Assembly (NCBI RefSeq): GCF_029223865.1
Contig: NZ_CP119520.1
Span: 7,254,001-7,318,000 of the forward strand
Source of the DNA: Telluria mixta
Lineage (GTDB): Bacteria; Pseudomonadota; Gammaproteobacteria; Burkholderiales; Burkholderiaceae_D
Length of the DNA: 64,000 nucleotides
Direction: 5' to 3'
In this document: one piece after another, positions 15,359 through 23,515 of the stretch
Numbering within the stretch: position 1 is the stretch's first letter
Layout: the number at the start of each line of letters is the position of its first letter
The notes under the pieces: model-generated
The model's input: the letters and a program-made list of their open reading frames with translations, nothing else
Database searches by the model: none
Told to the model about the DNA's origin: nothing
Position numbers and translations under genes: made by a program

Positions 15359-18102
15359 TGACGTCGCCCGCCGCCTCCGAACGCCGCCGTCCCCGCTGGC
15401 TCGCGCGCGCCCTCGAAACCCATTTTGCGCTGCCGCTGTTCGCCGTACTGCCACTGCTGGCGATCTGGGTCGCGACGTTCCACTTCATCGAAACGGAACG
15501 GCGCGCGGCCGTCGACGCCGCCCACGATGCCGTACGCGAGCAGCTCGACACGTACGAGGCCCAGGTCGCGCGCAACCTGAACGCCATCGACCAGACGCTA
15601 AAGGTCATCAAGTATTCCGTCGAACTGAACGGCACCCACGCCGCCCTGCCCACGCTGCGCGCGGAAGAGCTGCTGCCGCCCGGCCTCGTGTTCCAGGTGA
15701 GCGTGGCGGACCGCGACGGCACCATCGTCGACAGCAATCCGTCCGTGCCGACGCAGAACGTGTCGCGCGCCCCCTACTTCACCGTGCACGCCAACGGCAC
15801 CGGCCACGGGGTATTCGTCAGCCAGACCGTCGGCGACACGGCCCGGTCCGAGCCGCACCTGCATTTCACGCGCCGCATCGAGGACGGCTACGGCCGCTTC
15901 GCAGGCGTCGCCATCGTCGAAGTCGACCCGGCCTATTTCACGAGCTCGTACGAACGCTCGCGCGCGGGCGAACTGGGCCTGCTGGCGCTCGTCGGCAGCG
16001 ACGGCGTCGCGCGCGCCGTGCGGATCGGCGACAAGGTGTCGTGGGGCCAGCCGATCGCGCTCGACGGCCTTGGTGAGGAAGCCCTGGCCCCGCATCCGAC
16101 GGCGCCGGACGGCATCGAACGCTATGCGGGCGCGCGCCGCCTGACGGGTTTCCCGCTCACGGCCGTCGTCGGCCTGGCCGACAGCGAACAGATGGCGCAG
16201 TACGAACAGCACTACGGCACCTACCTCGTCGGCGCCACGGCCGCGAGTTCGCTGCTGGTCGCCGTCGTCGCGATGATCAGCGCGTGGTCATGGCAGGTGG
16301 CCAAGGCGCGCCGGCGCGAGCGCCAGGCGCAGCAGACCTATGCGGCCGCGTCGGAAGCGAGCCCGGACGCGTTCTTCGTGCTGCGCAGCGTGACCGGCGC
16401 GGACGGTGCCATCGTCGACTTCCTCGTCGAGGGTTCGAACAGCCGCTCCGAACTCTTCACGGGCATCGCCAGCGAGGCGCTGCGCGGCCAGTTGCTGGGC
16501 GACGTGCTGCCCTATTACCGCACGAACGGCATGTGGGACCATCTCGTGCAGGTGGTGCTCGAACAGCGCGTCATCGAGGCCGAATGGCAGGCGACGTCCG
16601 GCCCCACGTCCGGGCGCTGGCTGCAGCGCCAGATCGTGCCCGTCGAAGGCGGCGCCGTGGCGATGGTGCGCGACATCACGGAGCGCAAGCTGGCCGAAGA
16701 GCGCATCCGCCACATGGCCCACCACGACGAGCTGACCGGCCTGCCCAACCGCAGCCTGATCCGCGACCGCCTCGACCAGGCCGTGCGCAACGCACAGCGC
16801 AACGGCGGCCACCTGGCCCTCGCCTTCGTCGACCTGGACGGCTTCAAGCTCGTCAACGATGGCCTCGGCCACAACGCCGGCGACGAATTGCTGAAGGTCG
16901 TCGGCTGCCGCATGCAGGCCTGCCTGCGCCGCACGGACACCCTCGGCCGCCTGGGCGGCGACGAATTCGTGATCCTGCTGCCGGACGCCGGCGAAAGCCC
17001 GCTCGCGCTGACGCCCGTGCTGGAAAAGATCCGGCAAGCCGTGACGGAGCCCGTGCAGATCGGCGACCAGGCCGTGCGCGTGAGCTGCAGCATGGGCGTC
17101 GTCGTGTACCCGCGCGACGGCGAGGACCCGAAGACCCTCATGATGAACGCCGACGCCGCGATGTACCGTGCCAAGGACCTGGGCAGCAATAACTTCCAGT
17201 TCTACACGCGCGAGATGAATGCCAGCGTCGAGGAAAAGCTCGTGCTGCTGGAGGACATGCGCAGGGCGCTGGACACTACGCTGGCGGACGACGCATGCGA
17301 CGCGGGCGATGGCGAGGCCCCCGCCAACGACGCGCCGGCAGGCCGTTTCTACCTGCTGTACCAGCCGAAGGTCGACCTGCGCACGGGCCGCCTGTTCGGC
17401 GTGGAAGCACTGATCCGCTGGCGCCATCCGGAACACGGCATCGTGCCGCCGATGCGCTTCATCGGCCTCGCGGAAGAATCGGGCCTGATCGTCGGCCTGG
17501 GCGAATGGGTCGTGCGCACCGCCTGCCGCCAGGCCCGGTTGTGGCGCGCGGCGGGGCTGGATCCGCTCACGGTGTCCGTGAACGTGTCGGCGCGCCAGTT
17601 CGAGGAAAAGCGCCTCGTCGAGCGCATCGCCGGCGCCCTGCGCGACACCGGCCTGCCGCCCTGTGCGCTGGACCTGGAAGTGACGGAAAGCCTCCTGATG
17701 CGCGACCTGAACCAGGCGATCGAACGCATGCGCGAACTGAAAGAGATGGGCGTGACCCTGTCGATCGACGATTTCGGCACCGGTTATTCGAGCCTGTCGG
17801 CGTTGAAATCGTTCCCGATCTCGACGCTCAAGATCGACAAGTCGTTCGTGCGCGACCTGGCCTCCAGCTCCGACGACCAGGCGATCGCGCTGGCCGTGAT
17901 CTCGCTGGGCCACCGCATGCACCTGCGCGTGATCGCCGAAGGCGTGGAGACGGTCGAGCAGCGCGACTTCCTGCTGGCAAACGACTGCGACGAGATGCAG
18001 GGCTACCTGTTCAGCCCACCGGTGCCGGCCGAGCGCATCACGGAGATGCTGCAGGACCAGCAACGCCAGCCGCGCGATGTTGCGCAACTGGTGAGGGCGT
18101 GA
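15358..18102 (+). CDS. Membrane-bound PAS-GGDEF-EAL protein (bifunctional c-di-GMP enzyme)
   Basis: A 914-residue protein. Two N-terminal membrane helices (about 18-40 and 285-310) bracket a periplasmic dCache-like sensor; a PAS-like domain follows (about 325-440), then GGDEF (about 450-620) and EAL (about 655-900). GGDEF is intact (LGGDEFV) with an RRTD inhibitory site five residues before it. EAL residues are also intact: VEALIRW, NVSARQF, LEVTESLL, IDDFGTGYSS, KIDKSFVRD and EGVET. So both cyclase and phosphodiesterase activity are possible. The periplasmic part could respond to the preceding binding protein, whose stop overlaps this start. Confidence 0.9.
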   Translation: MTSPAASERRRPRWLARALETHFALPLFAVLPLLAIWVATFHFIETERRAAVDAAHDAVREQLDTYEAQVARNLNAIDQTLKVIKYSVELNGTHAALPTLRAEELLPPGLVFQVSVADRDGTIVDSNPSVPTQNVSRAPYFTVHANGTGHGVFVSQTVGDTARSEPHLHFTRRIEDGYGRFAGVAIVEVDPAYFTSSYERSRAGELGLLALVGSDGVARAVRIGDKVSWGQPIALDGLGEEALAPHPTAPDGIERYAGARRLTGFPLTAVVGLADSEQMAQYEQHYGTYLVGATAASSLLVAVVAMISAWSWQVAKARRRERQAQQTYAAASEASPDAFFVLRSVTGADGAIVDFLVEGSNSRSELFTGIASEALRGQLLGDVLPYYRTNGMWDHLVQVVLEQRVIEAEWQATSGPTSGRWLQRQIVPVEGGAVAMVRDITERKLAEERIRHMAHHDELTGLPNRSLIRDRLDQAVRNAQRNGGHLALAFVDLDGFKLVNDGLGHNAGDELLKVVGCRMQACLRRTDTLGRLGGDEFVILLPDAGESPLALTPVLEKIRQAVTEPVQIGDQAVRVSCSMGVVVYPRDGEDPKTLMMNADAAMYRAKDLGSNNFQFYTREMNASVEEKLVLLEDMRRALDTTLADDACDAGDGEAPANDAPAGRFYLLYQPKVDLRTGRLFGVEALIRWRHPEHGIVPPMRFIGLAEESGLIVGLGEWVVRTACRQARLWRAAGLDPLTVSVNVSARQFEEKRLVERIAGALRDTGLPPCALDLEVTESLLMRDLNQAIERMRELKEMGVTLSIDDFGTGYSSLSALKSFPISTLKIDKSFVRDLASSSDDQAIALAVISLGHRMHLRVIAEGVETVEQRDFLLANDCDEMQGYLFSPPVPAERITEMLQDQQRQPRDVAQLVRA

Positions 18103-19211
18103 GCTTGATCTCCCGCCACGAAGCGGCGCGCATGCTGTTCGGCGCGGACCGCAAGCTGCACCGCATGCTGCAGTACTGGGCCGGCACCGCCGTCATGTAC
18201 ACCATCGTCATCGGCGTGATGTTCGGCCCGCGCGCGCTCGCCGGAGAGCCGCAGGCCCGTGCCATCTGCCTGTACGTCGCCGCGGGCGTTGCCGTGTTCT
18301 ACCCGCTGGTGCGCATTGGCGTCCGCATCGGGCTCGCCCCGACGATCCTCGCGGGACTGCAGGGCGTCTTCAGCATCAGCTGCCACGTGTGGGGCTATTC
18401 GATCGCCGGGCCGATGCGCGGCGCGACCCTGGTGGGGCTGCCGGTCATCGTCGTCTTCTGCGTGTTCGCCCTGCGTCCGCGCCAGACCCTGACACTGACC
18501 GCCTTCAACCTGGCCGTCATGGGCGGCACGATGTCGTGGCTCGCAGCGCATGATCCGGTGCATTTTCCGCCGGCGGCGGAAGCCGTGAACTTCGTGTTCG
18601 TGGCGGTCGCCTCGCTTGCGGTCACCCTGCTGACCGGCGAAATGAGCAAGCTGCGCGCACGCCTGAAGACCCAGAAGGACGAGCTGCTGACGGCGCTCGA
18701 CACGATCCGCACCCTGGCCACCATCGACGAGCTGACCAAGCTGACCAACCGCCGCCACATGAACGAGCTGCTGGCGCAGGAAGAGCGCCGTCGCGACGCC
18801 GCTCGCGGTCCGACCTGCATCGCCGTGCTCGACATCGACTTCTTCAAGCGGATCAACGACAGCTTGGGCCACGCGGCGGGCGACAGCGTGCTGCGCGACT
18901 TCGCGCACGCCACGCGCGCCGAGCTGCGCGAAGGCGACGCGCTGGCGCGCTGGGGCGGCGAGGAATTCCTGCTAATGCTGCCGAACACGACGCCCGCCAA
19001 CGCCCGCGCCGTGCTGGAGCGCATGCGCGAACGCGTGGCGGCACTGGCGCCCGCGGTGGAGCCCTGCAGCGGCGCGGAACACCGCGTCAGCTTCTCGGCC
19101 GGCCTGAGCATCTGGCACCCCGACGAGCCCATCGTCGAGACGGTGAACCGCGCCGACAAGGCCCTGTACGCGGCCAAGGCGGCGGGACGCAACCGGGTGA
19201 TCGAGGCCTGA
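18099..19211 (+). CDS. Membrane diguanylate cyclase, first copy
   Basis: A 370-residue protein: about six N-terminal transmembrane helices (residues 25-185), a short coiled region (SKLRARLKTQKDELL), then a GGDEF domain with GGEEF and the I-site REGD five residues upstream, so product-inhibited c-di-GMP synthesis is expected. The GTG at 18099 overlaps the stop of the GGDEF-EAL gene by four bases, indicating translational coupling; an ATG at 18132 is the alternative. It is paralogous to the next gene along its full length (shared NRRHMNELL, ALARWGGEEFL, NRADKALYAAKAAGR). Confidence 0.9.
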   Translation: MSLISRHEAARMLFGADRKLHRMLQYWAGTAVMYTIVIGVMFGPRALAGEPQARAICLYVAAGVAVFYPLVRIGVRIGLAPTILAGLQGVFSISCHVWGYSIAGPMRGATLVGLPVIVVFCVFALRPRQTLTLTAFNLAVMGGTMSWLAAHDPVHFPPAAEAVNFVFVAVASLAVTLLTGEMSKLRARLKTQKDELLTALDTIRTLATIDELTKLTNRRHMNELLAQEERRRDAARGPTCIAVLDIDFFKRINDSLGHAAGDSVLRDFAHATRAELREGDALARWGGEEFLLMLPNTTPANARAVLERMRERVAALAPAVEPCSGAEHRVSFSAGLSIWHPDEPIVETVNRADKALYAAKAAGRNRVIEA

Positions 19212-19221
19212 CGCCGTCAGT

Positions 19222-19320
19222 GCGTTAAAATCGTTCCCGATCTCGACGCTCAGGATCGACAAGTCGTTCGTGCGCGATGCCCTGCTCGCGAACGATTGCG
19301 ACGAGATGCAGGGCTATCTG
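19222..19320 (+). pseudogene. Remnant of the EAL domain 3' end
   Basis: 19222-19277 matches 17800-17855 of the GGDEF-EAL gene at 54 of 56 bases, and 19282-19320 matches 17971-18009 at 35 of 39 bases; the 115 bases between are missing and replaced by four. The translation reads ALKSFPISTLRIDKSFVRDA then LLANDCDEMQGYL, in frame with the next cyclase. It lacks a start and most of the EAL domain, so it is a leftover of a local duplication with an internal deletion. Confidence 0.9.
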
Positions 19321-19341
19321 CATACCAGGATAGGGAGAGTC

Positions 19342-20424
19342 ATGGAATTGCGCGCACGTGTCGTCACCCTTGCCATCGGCACCGACCCGAAACTGCGCCG
19401 AATGCTCACTTACTGGGCCGCGACTGCCACGCTGTACGCCCTGTTCGTGACCCTGCTGGCCGTCGAATCGGCCGCCGGCATGGTGCCATACCACGGCGTG
19501 CTCGGTCTCGGCCTGTACGCTGCGCTCGGCGCCTCGACCTTCTATGCGCTGGTGCGCGCCAACGCCCACCTCGGCCTGCGGCCGCACACCCTCGCCACCC
19601 TGCAAGGCCTGTTCGGCATCACCTGCAACATGTGGGCCTATTCCATCACGGGGCCGCTGCGCGGCGCTACCCTGATGGGGTTGATGGTCGTTGTCGTGTT
19701 CTGCACGTTCGCCCTGCGCCCGCGCCAGACCCTGCTCCTCGCCGTATGCGGCCTGGCCGGCATGGGCGCCACGATGTGGTGGCACCAGATGCGCGATCCG
19801 CTGCATTACCCGCCGCGGGTGGAGGCCGTCACGTTCGTCATCATGGCCGGGTGCTCGCTCACGGTAACCTTCCTCACAGGCGAGATGAACAAGCTGCGCG
19901 CACGCCTGAAGGCCAAGCGTGAAATCGTGGAAGCGGCACTCGTCACGATCCGTCTGCTCGCCACCACGGACGAACTGACGTCCGTGTCGAACCGCCGCCA
20001 CATGAACGAATTGCTGGACGCGGAACAGGGGCCGGCGTGCGTCGCCCTGATCGACATCGACTTCTTCAAGCAGATCAACGACCGCCACGGCCACGCGGCC
20101 GGCGACGCCGTGCTGCGCGCCGTCGCCCACAGGTTGCGCGCGGGCCTGCGTCCCGGCGACGCGCTGGCGCGCTGGGGCGGCGAGGAATTCCTCATGCTGC
20201 TGCCCGCCACGTCCCTGGTCGAGGCCCACGCGTTCGTCGAGTCGCTGCGCGCCGGGATGGCGGACCTCGCCGTGCCGGGGCTGGATGCGCGCCTGCGCGT
20301 GACCTTTTCGGCCGGTCTCGCCGCGCGCCAGGACCGGGAGCCGTTCAGCGCCACCGTCAACCGTGCCGACAAGGCCCTGTACGCGGCCAAGGCAGCGGGA
20401 CGCGACCGCGTGATCGGGGCGTGA
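19342..20424 (+). CDS. Membrane diguanylate cyclase, second copy
   Basis: A 360-residue paralogue of the preceding gene with the same layout: about six transmembrane helices (ITGPLRGATLMGLMVVVVFC matches ITGPMRGATL of copy one), then a GGDEF domain with GGEEF and RPGD I-site. The start MELRARVV at 19342 has a GGGAGA site six bases before it. The EAL remnant lies in frame upstream but needs no translation. Protein divergence between the copies is far greater than in the remnant DNA, so the cyclase duplication looks older. Confidence 0.9.
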   Translation: MELRARVVTLAIGTDPKLRRMLTYWAATATLYALFVTLLAVESAAGMVPYHGVLGLGLYAALGASTFYALVRANAHLGLRPHTLATLQGLFGITCNMWAYSITGPLRGATLMGLMVVVVFCTFALRPRQTLLLAVCGLAGMGATMWWHQMRDPLHYPPRVEAVTFVIMAGCSLTVTFLTGEMNKLRARLKAKREIVEAALVTIRLLATTDELTSVSNRRHMNELLDAEQGPACVALIDIDFFKQINDRHGHAAGDAVLRAVAHRLRAGLRPGDALARWGGEEFLMLLPATSLVEAHAFVESLRAGMADLAVPGLDARLRVTFSAGLAARQDREPFSATVNRADKALYAAKAAGRDRVIGA

Positions 20425-20430
20425 CTGCCT

Positions 20431-22026
20431 TCAGCGCCGGGTCACGCGGAACCAGTCGACGTCGACGTAGTCGCGCGTGATCAGGCGCGGGCCGCCGCCT
20501 TCCCGCGGCGCGTCGGACTCGGCCTTGATCCACGTGAAGACCGCGGGCCGGCTGCCCTTCCACCACGAGAACGGCGCCAGCTTCACCGGCGCGCCGGCGG
20601 CGCGGAAGTCGTCCGAGCCGTCGCGCGCATACGAAAACCGCACGGTCTGGTCTTCCGCCACGGCCGCGCGCAGGACGATTGCCTTGCCGTCGACCCTGCC
20701 CACCCGGGTCTCCACGCCGCCGTTCGCCACCGTCACGTAGTCCTGCCCATCCTCGTGCACGACGCCCACCCACGGCACGCCGACACCGAACAGCACGAGG
20801 CCCGCGCGCTGGCGTTCGCCCAGCCCCTTCAGTTCCAGCCGCGTCGTGATCTCGGACGCGGGTCCCTGCAGGATCTGCGTGAGGACATTGCGCGCGCCGA
20901 CGAGGTACTTCGCCTCGTTGGCCTGCAGGCGCAGGTAGCCGGGCCGCTGCGCGAGGCTCCAGTGCGCGTCGTCCGGATTGTGGTTCCACGACCATTGCAG
21001 GCCCAGCGTCGCGGCAGAGAATTCGTCCGAGTCCTGCAGCCGGTCCGCGGGCACGCTGCGGCCCGTGTCCGGGACCGGCGCCTCGGTCACGGGCAGGCCC
21101 GCCCGCCCCATCTCCGGCCAGTCGTCCTTCCACACGACGGGCTGCAGGTGCGCGATGCGGCCGAACGCGCCCGTGCTGTTGAAGTGGATGAACCAGCCCT
21201 GGCCCGACGGCGTCTCGACCCAGCCGCCCTGGTGCGGGCCGTCGACGCCGTTCCCCGGCAGCAGGACCTTGCGCGCCTCGTACGGCCCGTCGATGCGGCG
21301 CGCGCGCAGCACGGCCTGCGGTCCGTGGCCCACGCCGCCGATCGGCGCGAAGATGTAGTAATACCCGTTGCGCTTGTAGACCTTGGGGCCCTCCAGCGTC
21401 GGCAGGTTGGCCTTGTCCTCGACGATCGTCCTGCCCGGGTCGAGCACGCGCGTGCCGTCCGGGCTCATCGCGTGCAGGATCAGCGGCCCGGCGCCGACTT
21501 TCGAATGGACGAGATACGCCTTGCCGTCGTCGTCCCAGAACGGGCACGGGTCTTCGTAGCCCGGACCGGAGATCACGGCGACGGGTGCGCTCCACGGCCC
21601 GGCGGGGTTAATGGCCGTGCTCATGAAGATGCCCTCGTCCGGCGTCGCCCAGTACACGTAGAACTTGCCGGCGTGCTCGCGCAGCGACGGCGCCCACACG
21701 CCGCGCGCGTAGCGCTGGCCCGTGACCGGTTTCGACGTGCTGTCCGTCAGCGTGTACGGCGGGACCATGTCGTAGGCCGGGTCGAACGGGAGCCGCGGCA
21801 GCACGTGGCCGGCGACGGTCCAGTGCACGAGGTCCTTCGAGTGCAGCACGGGCAGGCCCGGAGAAAAGTGGAAGCTCGATGCGACGAGCCAGTAATCGTC
21901 GCCGGAGCGGATCACGTCCGGGTCGGAATAGTCGGCGTACAGGATCGGGTTGTGATACGTGCGCACGGGTTCCGCGGCATGCGCGGCGCCCAGTACGACA
22001 GCGAGCAGGAAGACGAGTCGTTTCAT
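20431..22026 (-). CDS. GH43 glycosidase (arabinofuranosidase/xylosidase type), exported
   Basis: A 531-residue protein: signal peptide to HAAEP, a five-bladed propeller with the GH43 acid/base residues visible (YADYSDPDVI; GYEDPCPFWDDD; LEGPKVYKRN) and a C-terminal concanavalin-like sandwich (about 320-530). Such enzymes release arabinose or xylose from side chains. The ATG overlaps the GH28 stop by ATGA (22023-22026), giving coupled translation. Pectin context favours an arabinan or rhamnogalacturonan side-chain target; the exact specificity is unproven. Confidence 0.88.
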   Translation of the reverse strand: MKRLVFLLAVVLGAAHAAEPVRTYHNPILYADYSDPDVIRSGDDYWLVASSFHFSPGLPVLHSKDLVHWTVAGHVLPRLPFDPAYDMVPPYTLTDSTSKPVTGQRYARGVWAPSLREHAGKFYVYWATPDEGIFMSTAINPAGPWSAPVAVISGPGYEDPCPFWDDDGKAYLVHSKVGAGPLILHAMSPDGTRVLDPGRTIVEDKANLPTLEGPKVYKRNGYYYIFAPIGGVGHGPQAVLRARRIDGPYEARKVLLPGNGVDGPHQGGWVETPSGQGWFIHFNSTGAFGRIAHLQPVVWKDDWPEMGRAGLPVTEAPVPDTGRSVPADRLQDSDEFSAATLGLQWSWNHNPDDAHWSLAQRPGYLRLQANEAKYLVGARNVLTQILQGPASEITTRLELKGLGERQRAGLVLFGVGVPWVGVVHEDGQDYVTVANGGVETRVGRVDGKAIVLRAAVAEDQTVRFSYARDGSDDFRAAGAPVKLAPFSWWKGSRPAVFTWIKAESDAPREGGGPRLITRDYVDVDWFRVTRR

Positions 22027-23501
22027 GGTGTGCAGGGAGAGTCGGCGTCGGGGCCCGTCGACAGCATCGGGCGCGGATCGGGGCCGGTGGTGGTGAAGCG
22101 CACGCGCTGCAGGGTCAGGCCGCGCACGTGGCGCGTCCACAGGCCATGGGCCGGCATCACCGTGGAAAACATGTGCGGATCGGGATACTCGGCGGGCGCC
22201 TCGGGGATGTCCTGCTGGCGGATCGCCGGTTCGGTCGCGGCGTCCATCGGGAGGTCGACGTCGCGCAGCAGCACGTCTTCGATCGCGTGGCCCGGCACGC
22301 CCGTGAAGAACGAACCGCGCCTGCCGTTGTCGCTGCCCGTGATGCGGTCGAACACGATGCGGCGCAGCCGGCCCGGCTGCGGGCGCGCCTGTTCCGGCCG
22401 CACTCTTCCCCGGTCGCCCAGGCGCAGGAACAGCGGACTCTCGGCACGCACGATGCGGGCATCGTGCACGAGCACCCGCTCCACCGTGCCGCCGTCGACG
22501 GATTCCCACGAGATGCCGCCGTCGGCCTTGCGGCGCTTCATGGCCCGCATGTCGGCCGACGGTCCGCCCACCTCCACGTGGCGCACGAGCACGTTGCGGA
22601 AATCGCCCTGCGAGTCCGTGCCGAACTTCAGCGCATTGCACGTGCTGTACAGGCGGCAGTGCTCGACGAGCACCCGGTCGATCGGCCGCTGGCTCGCGCC
22701 CTTGAAGCACAGGGCGTCGTCCTCGGCGCTGATGAAGCAGTTGCGCACGATAACGCGGCGGCAGCCGTCGATGTCGATGCCGTCGTTGTTGTGGTTGGCC
22801 TGGTTTTCGACGTGGATGCCGTCCACGATCAGGTCCTCGCAGTTCAGGTAGTTCTGCATCCAGCACGGCGAATCCTTCAACCGGATGTCCGCGATGACGA
22901 CCTGGCTGCAATCGAGCATGCGGATGACGAACGGCCGTCCCGGCGTCGCGCCGGTCGTTTCCTGGCCGGGGAAGTTGTCCGGCGTGCCGCGCCCGTCGAT
23001 GAGTCCCTTGCCGCGAATGCCCACGCGCGTACAACCCTCGGCGAAGATCAGCGACTGGTTCATTCCCATGTTGCTGTCCTGGACCGTGGGCCGGCGCGCG
23101 CGCCGCTCGGGATAGTCGTCCAGGTCCGTGCTGGCCAGCAGGCGCGCGCCCTCCGCCACTTCCAGCATCACGCCGGAACGCAGGTCGATGGTGCCGCTGA
23201 CGTAGTCGCCCTGCGCCAACCGGACCACGCCGCCGCCGGCCGCCGCGCAGGCGTCGACGGCGCGCCGGATCGCGGCCGTCGCGGGCTCCCCGGACCGCAG
23301 TCCGTACGACTCCGGCACGAACACCTTGTCCGGCACGGGCCACGGGCGCAGGGTGCGCGTGAGTTCCTCCGCCATCGCGTCGAGGTCGCGCCGCAGCGCG
23401 TCCGCCCACCCGGGCGCCGCGCATGCCGCGCCCCGCGCGGCGGCAGGCAGCAGCCACGGCGCCAGCAGCGCGGCCTGCAGCAGGGTACGTCGTTCCATCA
23501 T
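22023..23501 (-). CDS. GH28 polygalacturonase-family pectinase, exported
   Basis: A 492-residue protein with a signal peptide and a right-handed beta-helix. The GH28 catalytic acids are visible in NNDGIDIDGC and SAEDDALCFK, and CNALKFGTDS follows in the expected place. GH28 enzymes hydrolyse galacturonan or rhamnogalacturonan. AAGGAG lies nine bases before the ATG at 23501. It comes after the TonB receptor by 14 bases and before GH43 with an overlap, so it is central to the pectin operon. Confidence 0.9.
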   Translation of the reverse strand: MMERRTLLQAALLAPWLLPAAARGAACAAPGWADALRRDLDAMAEELTRTLRPWPVPDKVFVPESYGLRSGEPATAAIRRAVDACAAAGGGVVRLAQGDYVSGTIDLRSGVMLEVAEGARLLASTDLDDYPERRARRPTVQDSNMGMNQSLIFAEGCTRVGIRGKGLIDGRGTPDNFPGQETTGATPGRPFVIRMLDCSQVVIADIRLKDSPCWMQNYLNCEDLIVDGIHVENQANHNNDGIDIDGCRRVIVRNCFISAEDDALCFKGASQRPIDRVLVEHCRLYSTCNALKFGTDSQGDFRNVLVRHVEVGGPSADMRAMKRRKADGGISWESVDGGTVERVLVHDARIVRAESPLFLRLGDRGRVRPEQARPQPGRLRRIVFDRITGSDNGRRGSFFTGVPGHAIEDVLLRDVDLPMDAATEPAIRQQDIPEAPAEYPDPHMFSTVMPAHGLWTRHVRGLTLQRVRFTTTGPDPRPMLSTGPDADSPCTP

Positions 23502-23515
23502 CGTGCGGGTCTCCT

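Noticed and set aside
20431..23457. A 1008-codon frame joining the GH43 protein to an upstream extension
   Set aside because: The extension is the GH28 gene read in the wrong frame; GH43 has its own ATG and signal peptide at 22026.
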